The translations under genes and the position numbers were made by a program. This document shows, in pieces, positions 6,681 through 14,100 of a stretch of 16,175 nucleotides of DNA (within the stretch, counting starts at the first letter, position 1; each line of letters begins with the position of its first letter). Source of the stretch: Hungateiclostridiaceae bacterium UBA1305 (GTDB lineage Bacteria; Bacillota; Clostridia; Acetivibrionales; DTU013); NCBI GenBank assembly GCA_002307275.1, contig DBTX01000030.1, forward strand, positions 36,828-53,002, in the 5' to 3' direction. The notes below the pieces were generated by a model. That model had not been told where the DNA came from. It ran no database searches and saw nothing but the letters and a program-made list of their open reading frames with translations.

Positions 6681-6947
6681 ATGTTTGAAGTCATAAAAAA
6701 AGAATACGGGAAAGAGCTTGGAGAGTTTGAATTTGATTATCTCGGAGAACACCCATTGCTGGATGTTGTACTGATAAATGCAAAAGTAAAGCTTTATGAA
6801 AAAGGTTTGCATATTTTGACGGGATTGAGCAGCAATACCCTTTTTGTTGAATGGGACTGTATCAAAGGAGTTGCCTGTACAAAAAGCAGACAGGCACTCA
6901 TAAATCTAAGGACCGATGAAGAGGTGATAAAGCTTAATCAACACTAA
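6681..6947 (+). CDS. Hypothetical 88-aa protein, PH-like and possibly truncated
   Basis: An 88-aa protein starting 25 bases after the SEC-C segment, with AAGGGG 7 bases before the ATG, so probably co-transcribed. No membrane segment or signal peptide. The pattern KLYEKGLHILTGLSSNTLFV, WDCIKGVACTK, ALINLRTDEEVIKL resembles the strands of bacterial PH-like domains (a turn-rich outer sheet followed by I-L-L). The protein then stops where the last strand and closing helix would be expected. The stop coincides with the point where base composition changes (about 37% GC before, 50% after, single-line hand counts), so a junction may have removed the C-terminus. Function unknown. Confidence 0.6.
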   Translation: MFEVIKKEYGKELGEFEFDYLGEHPLLDVVLINAKVKLYEKGLHILTGLSSNTLFVEWDCIKGVACTKSRQALINLRTDEEVIKLNQH

Positions 6948-6948
6948 G

Positions 6949-7161
6949 GTGAACCTGATTTACACTCCAACAACGATACCAATATCTACGCTTATCGATG
7001 TCCCGCTGGTGGCATACAAGGAGTATACGGTGTATGACGCCGCAACGTCCAATGACATTACGGGCTTTACCGTATTCGGACAGTCGGGCGTATCGGTTAT
7101 TGACCCAACCAACCATTATGCAAGTTCGAATACACTGTTTCCAAAATGTCAAATAAAATGA
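6949..7161 (+). pseudogene. Fragment of an unidentified beta-rich protein
   Basis: The frame is open from 6931 and has a GTG at 6949, but no ribosome site of its own. The 70 residues (LIYTPTTIPISTLIDVPLVA, YKEYTVYDAA, ITGFTVFGQSGVSVIDP) look like beta strands of a secreted or surface protein, not random translation. Base composition matches the GC-rich block to the right rather than the genes to the left. The end (YASSNTLF and onward) lies in the 70-bp repeat. I read it as the remnant of a larger gene cut at about 6948. I do not recognise the family. Confidence 0.35.
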
Positions 7162-7186
7162 TATCGATTTTGAAAATAGAACACAG
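7117..7186 (+). repeat. 70-bp direct repeat, copy A
   Basis: Ungapped comparison with 15480-15549 gives 52 identities in 70, including runs of 15 (TCGAATACACTGTTT) and 11 (GATATCGATTT). Both copies end in AACACAG and run straight into a long hairpin. The two copies lie 8,363 bases apart and bracket the GC-rich regulator and surface-protein genes. Confidence 0.75.
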
Positions 7187-7237
7187 GAAAAGTTGACAGG
7201 CTTTTAAGTCGAGAGCTTGTCAACTTTTCCTGTGTTC
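7179..7237. terminator. Long hairpin with 24-bp arms
   Basis: Arms 7179-7202 and 7214-7237 (starting GAACACAGGAAAAGTTGACA) pair at 23 of 24 positions around an 11-base loop. No U-run follows the right arm on the plus strand, though TTTT lies inside it. Transcription terminator is the default call; the unusual length could also suit a mobile-element or RNA-processing site. The stretch 7162-7659 has no intact gene. It holds this hairpin, a second terminator and a decayed minus-strand frame. Confidence 0.6.
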
Positions 7238-7333
7238 ATGCGGGTTAGCGGGTTTTCTGGGAACGTGAAGGACATCGGACAGACAGTTAAAGTGTGGATT
7301 CGAACTCACACGAAAATAGAATAAATTGACTTG

Positions 7334-7368
7334 AGGCATGATGACTAAAAAAGCTGTCATGCCTTTTT
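7334..7368 (+). terminator. Rho-independent terminator
   Basis: AGGCATGA (7334-7341) pairs with TCATGCCT (7357-7364), followed by TTTTT. Inner bases TGAC/GTCA can extend the stem in an alternative pairing. No gene ends just before it, so it is probably a relic or serves transcripts from further left. Confidence 0.65.
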
Positions 7369-7429
7369 GCATCCAAATTTAGAAAGGACGATTTTACAAT
7401 GACAAACTGCATTGACAAATCCGAACGGA

Positions 7430-7589
7430 TTAGTGATGGAATTCACAAGTCCTTCCAAAACGTTAACCGCAAAATAGCAAATCGCAGCTGCAAGCTCCAT
7501 CAGCGCCGCAGCCTTTTCAAATTGGTTCTCTTTCAGAAAATGCTTCGTGGCTCCATGATGTTCAGCTGTTCAGAATACCATTTATTCAT
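7430..7589 (-). pseudogene. Decayed small gene on the minus strand (frameshift)
   Basis: The minus-strand frame ending at 7430-7432 (TAA) reads EHHGATKHFLKENQFEKAAA then LMELAAAICYFAV, which has natural helix-like composition. It has no start codon and is closed by a TGA at 7572-7570. The other frame just upstream begins with ATG at 7589 (MNKWYSEQ). A one-base indel near 7565-7570 would join the two into a 53-aa protein. I do not recognise the family. Confidence 0.3.
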
Positions 7590-7659
7590 GACGGTCTTCA
7601 ATTACTGTTGTAAATTGCGCTCAAACGCAATATACTAAAAAACACGGAGGCGATGACCA

Positions 7660-8595
7660 ATGAATTATATTACCGCTCGTGAAGCGGCTTTAAGATGGGG
7701 CGTAACGGCAAGGCAGGTGCAGGCCTTATGCAAAAACGGCGAGGTGGCGGGGGCGATACGCTTTAATCGTTCCTACGCGATCCCCAGGGGCGCACCGAAG
7801 CCAAAGGACGGGAGATGCCGGGAAACAGACGCACGCGAAGGCCAAGTCGCTGTGCCGGAAATAAGCGAGGGACTATTTAAGGAGATTTTCGACCGGTTTC
7901 CCTATCGCATCAATATCACTGCAGCGGACGGCACTTTGGTATACGCCAATGGCGCGTTTTCCGACGGGATGCTGGAGGGCTTTCAGGCGTCGCTGCTGGG
8001 GCAATACAATATTTTCGCTGAAGAAAACCTTGAAAAATGGGGGCTGAAGACGCATGTGGAAAAAGCCTTCTCCGGGCAGGCGGTTTTTACGCCGACTGTG
8101 GAGTTCCCGAATCGCACTTTGATTGGAGAGAGCTACGGAACAGACTACGCGTTTGTGAGCCTGTATGAGGACATCAACTCCTATCCGATGTTCGATAACG
8201 CGGGCAAGCTAAGTTATGTCGTAACGGTGTTCCTCCCCGCGCGGCGGCTGAACGAGCGGCAGGAGGTGAAGCAGGGGCGTGAGTATATTGAGGCGCACTG
8301 GGAGGAGCCTTTCGACGCTGCTTCGATCGCACAAGCCGCCAGCTTAAGCGTATCGCGGTTTGTCAACATGTTTATGGAGGAAGTGGGTTTCTCCCCTCGT
8401 GCATATTATTTGGAAATTAAATTCAAGCATATAAAGGATAAGCTGCTGAACGCAAACCTTTCGATCGTACAGGCGTTTGCCGCCTGCGGCGTCGATTACA
8501 ACAGCTATTACGTTTCGCTGTTCAAAGCGAATGCCGGAATGACGCCCTCCCAATACAGAAAATCCAACATAAAGCCGATGAAAAGGACACGCTGA
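7660..8595 (+). CDS. HTH-PAS-AraC transcriptional regulator
   Basis: A 311-aa cytoplasmic regulator with three parts. Residues 3-43 (YITAREAALRWGVTARQVQA, LCKNGEVAGAIRFNRSYAIP) match the small excisionase/MerR-like helix-turn-helix proteins of Clostridia, down to the PKPKDGR tail. Residues 70-195 (FKEIFDRFPYRINITAADGT, LVYANGAFSD) are a PAS-like sensor. Residues 205-305 are an AraC/XylS double helix-turn-helix (DAASIAQAASLSVSRFVNMF, then GMTPSQYRKS). The ligand is unknown. GGAGG (7646-7650) lies 9 bases before the ATG. A terminator closes the gene at 8634-8661, so it is monocistronic. The large surface-protein gene 212 bases downstream on the same strand is the obvious candidate target, by position only. 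Base composition is GC-rich like that gene. Confidence 0.88.
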   Translation: MNYITAREAALRWGVTARQVQALCKNGEVAGAIRFNRSYAIPRGAPKPKDGRCRETDAREGQVAVPEISEGLFKEIFDRFPYRINITAADGTLVYANGAFSDGMLEGFQASLLGQYNIFAEENLEKWGLKTHVEKAFSGQAVFTPTVEFPNRTLIGESYGTDYAFVSLYEDINSYPMFDNAGKLSYVVTVFLPARRLNERQEVKQGREYIEAHWEEPFDAASIAQAASLSVSRFVNMFMEEVGFSPRAYYLEIKFKHIKDKLLNANLSIVQAFAACGVDYNSYYVSLFKANAGMTPSQYRKSNIKPMKRTR

Positions 8596-8633
8596 ACGGC
8601 GCTTCCTTTTTTCGGCACTGCGTTTATTTGTAT

Positions 8634-8661
8634 AAAAACAGCGATTCTGTCGCTGTTTTTT
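8634..8661 (+). terminator. Rho-independent terminator of the AraC-type regulator
   Basis: AAAAACAGCGA (8634-8644), loop TTCTG, TCGCTGTTTTT (8650-8660) and a further T. Strong and placed 39 bases after the regulator's stop; the symmetric A/T tails suggest it is bidirectional. Confidence 0.88.
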
Positions 8662-8676
8662 CTCATTCTCTTTCAA

Positions 8677-8764
8677 TATAATAGTTCTGTATGATAATGG
8701 TAATCCCTGGATTTTCCGCGACCGGCTGTTGAGTACGGTCCCGTTATTGAATAATTGTCGGCGG
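8677..8764 (+). promoter_or_regulatory. Probable promoter and structured leader of the surface-protein gene
   Basis: A perfect TATAAT lies at 8677-8682; no good -35 is seen 16-18 bases upstream, so an activator or an alternative element may be needed. The leader of about 115 bases can form an outer stem CCGCGAC (8716-8722) with GTCGGCGG (8757-8764, one bulge), and an inner GACCG/CGGTC pairing competes with it. No known riboswitch motif was recognised. Confidence 0.35.
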
Positions 8765-8806
8765 GAAAAGGAATGCCATTGGAATCGACAGGAAAGAGAG
8801 GGTTTT

Positions 8807-11050
8807 ATGAAGACTTTAAAAATAAGCGCGCTGATGAAGAAGCTGCTGAGCGTGGCCCTTGTTCTGTGCATGGTGACCGCGCTGCTGCCCGTGACGGCTC
8901 TGGCGGACGATGAGATTTCGGTGACCGGTGTAACGGTAACGGGCGCCGTCGGCGCGACGAGCGTCATGAACGGCGAAACGCTGCAAATGATCGCGACTGT
9001 TCATCCTGATAACGCCTCGATTAAAACCGTGTACTGGTGGATCGTCGGCAATACCGGCAGCGCGACGATCAGCAGCACCGGGCTTTTAACTGCGGTAAGC
9101 CCAGGGACGGTTACTGTATGGGCGCAATGCACCGATCGCATGGATTCTATTGTAATTACAATAGATCCGGTGACGGCGACAAGTGTAACCATTACAGGGG
9201 CGGGCAGCGCGAAGAGCGTCGCCAACGGCTACACGCTTCAGATGAGCGCCGAGGTTCTGCCGGAGCTCACAACAAATAAAACCGTGTCGTGGACCCTTAA
9301 TCCCGGTACAGGCAGCGCGACGATCAACGGCACCACCGGCCTGCTGAAAGGAACGGGGCTCGGGACGGTGACCGTCGTAGCGAACACAACTGTTGTCCCC
9401 TATGTGGCTGGATATTTGGAGGTGACGGTCACCGAACCAGTCAAGGTAAGCGGCGTAACGGTAACGGGCGCAGGCGATGCGGCGAGCGTCGTGAATTACT
9501 GCACGCTTCAGATGAGCGCGGCGGTATTACCGGCGGACGCGACGGATAAAAGCTGCACATGGAGCGTGACGGACAGCGGCGGCACCGGCGCGACGATCAA
9601 CTCCACCGGGCTTTTAACGGCGGGCAGCGCCGGAACCGTCACCGTCAAAGCGACGGCCAACGACGGCTCGTTGGTATCCGGGGAGCTTGCCGTAACGGTG
9701 ACGGCAGACGCCGACGAGCCGACGCTGAGCAGCGTGTCATACGACAAGCTGACGTCCTTAGGCGCGACCTTGAAATTCAGTGCCGGGGAAGCCGGTACAT
9801 ATTACTATCTGGCGTATCTCGCCTCAGCGGCCGCGCCGGACGCCGCGATGATAAAATCAGCCGGAACCTCCGGCGCGGCAAGCGCCGGGGATAACAGCTT
9901 TGCCATTAATACACTTTCCCCGGCCACCGCGTATACGGTCTACATCGCGCTGAAGGACGCGGCGGGGAATATTTCGGATAGCCAATCCATTTCCTTTACG
10001 ACAAATGCCGCGCCCCTCATCAGCACCGCCGGGAAGTTCGGCAATGTCTACGATAAAAATTCGCGCGGCGGCTCCCATAGGGATATTGTCTTTACCGTCG
10101 CGCTAAACGGTCAAACTTTTTCCGGCATCACCGGACTGACGGAGGGGACGAACTATACGGTAAGCGCCGGTACGGACACCGCGACGGTGACGCTTCTGTC
10201 GAGCTATCTTGACGGCCTGACCCTTTGGCTGGATCATGACAAAAACCTGACCTTCACTTTCGGCGACGGCAGCACCGTCACGCAAACTTACTACGTTTAT
10301 AACACGTGCTACGAAAAAGTTTCTCCAATGAATGCTTTGTGGCCCCATGCGGTCGAGGTGGATTCGGCCGGCAACCTTTATTATTCGGACCGAGCGGGGA
10401 TTGTTATCGAGTATACAGCTTATGACCATACCCAATGGGGCATTGACATGAAAGCCGGGTATTCATATATCATTGCCCAGAAGAATGCCGGCGGCTTCGC
10501 CTTTGATGAGGCTGGCAATTTATACATATCTTCTCCGTATCGTCTGGGGCATGTGGACTATTCGGACCATTCCATCTATGAACTGGCGGCTGCAGATCAC
10601 ACCCAGTGGGGCATTACTATGGTGGCCGGAGAAATTTACAGGATTGCGGGCACCGGCGCAGAGGGCTTCTCCGGGGACGGGGGCGCCGCGGCCGCCGCGC
10701 AGTTCAACTCTCCGCAGGGCATTGATGTGGACACGTCCGGTAATGTCTATATATGCGATATGGAAAACAACAGAGTGCGTATGATAGCGGCAAGCACGGG
10801 CACTTATTTCGGCATCCCGATGACGGCGGGCTATATCTATACCGTGGCCGGCACAGGATCCACGACCTTCTCGGGCTTGGATCCCCAACCGGCGACCGTG
10901 GATTCGTTCTTTGAACCTATGGGCGTGGCCGTGGATCAATCCGGCAACATTTATATAACGAGCGCTGGTAATTCTATTTCTGTTCGCGAGGTGGCGGCCA
11001 CAGTACATACCCAGTGGGGGTACACTGATATGCAGGTTGGGTATTCCTAA
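8807..11050 (+). CDS. N-terminal part of giant secreted surface protein (Big2, X2, NHL), ended by in-frame TAA
   Basis: 747 codons. A signal peptide (MKTLKISALMKKLLSVALVL and onward) has a likely cut after ALA at residue 33. Three bacterial Ig-like group 2 domains follow (about 36-120, 121-210, 211-300; each with GVTVTG, LQMSA, ATINSTGLLTA, GTVTV). Then come a fibronectin-III-like domain (303-400), an X2-like domain (403-498), and NHL beta-propeller blades from 505 (FNSPQGIDVDTSGNVYICDM). Each blade carries a WGI-M-AG-IY-VAGTG segment. I chose ATG 8807 because it gives the signal peptide and has GAGAGGG just upstream; earlier in-frame codons lack both. The TAA at 11048-11050 sits in mid-blade and the same frame continues to 15391, so this is one gene with a nonsense codon. 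Without its SLH anchor the product would be released from the cell. Confidence 0.85.
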   Translation: MKTLKISALMKKLLSVALVLCMVTALLPVTALADDEISVTGVTVTGAVGATSVMNGETLQMIATVHPDNASIKTVYWWIVGNTGSATISSTGLLTAVSPGTVTVWAQCTDRMDSIVITIDPVTATSVTITGAGSAKSVANGYTLQMSAEVLPELTTNKTVSWTLNPGTGSATINGTTGLLKGTGLGTVTVVANTTVVPYVAGYLEVTVTEPVKVSGVTVTGAGDAASVVNYCTLQMSAAVLPADATDKSCTWSVTDSGGTGATINSTGLLTAGSAGTVTVKATANDGSLVSGELAVTVTADADEPTLSSVSYDKLTSLGATLKFSAGEAGTYYYLAYLASAAAPDAAMIKSAGTSGAASAGDNSFAINTLSPATAYTVYIALKDAAGNISDSQSISFTTNAAPLISTAGKFGNVYDKNSRGGSHRDIVFTVALNGQTFSGITGLTEGTNYTVSAGTDTATVTLLSSYLDGLTLWLDHDKNLTFTFGDGSTVTQTYYVYNTCYEKVSPMNALWPHAVEVDSAGNLYYSDRAGIVIEYTAYDHTQWGIDMKAGYSYIIAQKNAGGFAFDEAGNLYISSPYRLGHVDYSDHSIYELAAADHTQWGITMVAGEIYRIAGTGAEGFSGDGGAAAAAQFNSPQGIDVDTSGNVYICDMENNRVRMIAASTGTYFGIPMTAGYIYTVAGTGSTTFSGLDPQPATVDSFFEPMGVAVDQSGNIYITSAGNSISVREVAATVHTQWGYTDMQVGYS

Positions 11051-11146
11051 AGAATAAAAACAGCCGGTTCGCAATACGGTCTGGATATTGATAAGGCAGG
11101 CAATCTCTATTATGCGGATGGTTCAGGGTATGTCTGTGAAATACCG

Positions 11147-14100
11147 GTGGCAGACGGCAGCAATTGGGGCATAGACATGAAGGCGGGGGAGGACTATATC
11201 ATTTCATTTCCTATAACCGATGGTTGGATGTGGGAATGCGTCGCTGTGGACGATGCCGGTGAAACCATATATTCCGTGAGCAGTCACTCAGGCTTTAATA
11301 TTTATAAGCACAATCGGTACGCCACAAATGACGCGCTGCCGGCCACCGCCGCTTTTGACTTGAACGACAATGGATTGAACCATAAGGCTTTAACCTATAC
11401 GCTTCCTGATAATCTGGGCGACCTGCTTTATGTCTCCAATAATCTAAACATTGTTGGCGGTTCAGTTGCCTATACGCTTAACGCTGACAAAACAGTCACG
11501 ATTGCGGCGGCGGCGCTTGATACGTACACGGTGGGAACGACCTACACATTAACCTTCCAGTTCAGCTCGGGTATCTATGTGACCTCCCGTCTTATCGTGA
11601 CGGACACAACGTCAACGGACGCCCAGAGGTCACCCGTCGCTGTGGATAACGCGGGCAACATGTATCATGTCCTTTTTAACCAACATGAGGTTTTGGAGAC
11701 GCCGGTCTCAACCGGTACACAGTGGGGCGTGGACATGACCGCCGGGAAGACGTATATCGTCGCCGGAAGCAGCTCAAGCGGCTATGTCGGCGACGGAACG
11801 CCCAGCATGATCGAATCCGAGTTTTGCTATGCCGAGGGCGTCAACCGGGACGAAACGGGCGAAGTGATTCAGCCAAAGCTTTTACATCCGACTAAAGCGG
11901 CCTGTGACCCGGACGGCAATTTATATATTCTGGAGGGCAGCTCTACTTCGGATGGGCTGTCGAGTCACAGGATACGCGAGGTTGCGGCGAAGGACGGGGT
12001 TCAGTGGGGCGTCTCAATGAAGGCGGGGAATATTTATACCATAGTTGGAACAGGGGCTTCGGGAAGCAGTCCTGCTGACGGAGCTGTTCCAACCGAAACG
12101 GCGATCAGCATGAAAGATATGATCGTAGATAATGATGGGAATATCTTTTTCTGTACATTGAGGGGGTCGGTCTATATGATACCGGTCGCGAGCGGCACCT
12201 ATTATGGCAAGCCTATGGAAGCCGGAAAAATATACGCCGTCACAGGGGATTGCCACGCCTATTATATCGCGGTGGGCAAAGACGGCGATATTTATATCGC
12301 CCATTCGCCTGACGTTGGATTTTTGAGTGATTACATCCAAGTGTTTGCGGCATCGGATCACACCCGTTATGGCATCAATATGACCGCCGGCAACCTCTAT
12401 ACCATTGGCGGGATGACACATGTCTCCGAGGGGACCGCGTGGCGGTGGTCAGGAACTGGCAGCGGCACCATTGGAGATATCGCCACCAACGTCGGAATAG
12501 GCAGTATTTATGGAATCGCCGTGGATGCGGATGCCAATGTTTATATCTCTTCCAATAACGGAAAAGATTATATAAGCGCCGTCAACATGATAGCGGGGAA
12601 AGATGGCCCGCAGTGGGGGCAGAATATGACGGCCGGGCATTTATATACGGTCAGCGGTATTTCAAAAAAGGTAGATGGAGATACAGCTTTTATAATGACG
12701 TCTGTCGACGGATTGGCGGTCACTTCGGACGGCAGTCTGTATGCGGGGGTATATAATTATTCTGATTTTAGTTCAGTGACGTATTTGGAGAAACCCTCCG
12801 ACGGCATCAGCCTGAGTCAGACCACAGCGTACACCTTCACAGGGCAGACCACCGGCTACAGTGCCCTGACCCCGCTGAGCATCACAGTGACGAACACGGG
12901 CAATCAGGCAACGGGAGCCTTGACCGCAGCGCTGAGCGGAACGAACTCCGGCAGCTTCACCCTGTCCAAGACGAGCATTAGCAGCATCGCGGCAGGCGGC
13001 ACGGACAGCTTCACCGTTGAGCCGAATACCGGACTGAGCGCGGGAACCTACATCGCAACGGTCACGGTCTCCGGCAGCAACGTGACCTCGCAGACATTTG
13101 ACGTCAGCTTCACGGTGAACGCGGCGTCAACCTACGGCATTACCCTGAGTCAGACAGCGGCTTACACTTTCACAGAGCAGACCACCGGCTACAGCGCCCT
13201 GACCCCGCTGAGCATCACCGTGACGAACACAGGCAGTCTGGCGACGGGAGCCTTGACCGCAGCGCTGAGCGGAACGAACGCAAGCAGCTTCACCCTGTCC
13301 ATGACCGCCATCAGCAGCATCGCGGCAGGCGGCACGGACAGCTTCACCGTTGTGCCGAGCACCGGACTGAGCGAGGGAACCTACACTGCAACGGTCACGG
13401 TCTCCGGCAGCAACGTGACCTCGCAGACATTTGGCGTCAGCTTCACGGTGAGCGCGGCGTCAACCTACGGCATCAGCCTGAGCCAGACGACAGCGTATAC
13501 CTTCCCCGCTCAGATCACCGACTACAGCGCCCTGACCCCGCTGAGCGTCACCGTGACGAACACAGGCAGTCAGGCGATGGGAGTCTTGACCGCAGCGCTG
13601 AGCGGAACAAACGCAAGCAGCTTCACCCTGTCCAGGACCGCCATCAGCAGCATCGCGGCAGGCGACACGGGCAGCTTCACCATTGTGCCGAACACCGGAC
13701 TGTTGGCGGGAACCTATACCGCGGCGGTGACGGTTTCCGGCAGCAACGTGACCTCGCAGTCCTTCACGGTCAGCTTCACGGTGAGCGCGGCGTCAACCTA
13801 CGGCATAACCCTGAGTCAGACAGCGGCTTACACCTTCACAGGGCAGACCACCGGATACAGCGCTCTGACTCCGCTTAGCATCACAGTGACGAACACAGGC
13901 AGTCAGGCGACGGGAGCCTTGAACGCAGCGCTGAGCGGAACAAACGCAAGCAGCTTCACCCTGTACAAGACGAGCATTAGCAGCATCGCGGCAGGCGGCA
14001 TGGGCAGCTTCACCGTTGTGCCGAACACCGGACTGAGCGCAGGAACCTACAAAGCGGCGGTCACGGTTTCCGGCAGCAACGTGACCTCGCATTTCTTTAC

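Noticed and set aside
7292..7311. tRNA T-arm-like sequence on the minus strand (GAGTTCGAATCC), possible attachment site
   Set aside because: The stem needs a bulged base, and no acceptor end, CCA or rest of a tRNA is present; no integrase lies nearby.
7399..7638. 79-codon plus-strand frame with an AAAGGA site before its ATG
   Set aside because: The composition is odd (many Cys, Arg, Phe, Met), no family is recognised, and the opposite strand reads more like a decayed protein. The ribosome site keeps a small chance that it is real.
8729..8806. Longer N-terminus of the surface protein
   Set aside because: It would place 26 polar residues before the signal peptide and has no ribosome site; ATG 8807 has both signals.
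8662..8806. Cyclic-di-GMP or other known riboswitch before the surface gene
   Set aside because: None of the conserved cores that I know is present.
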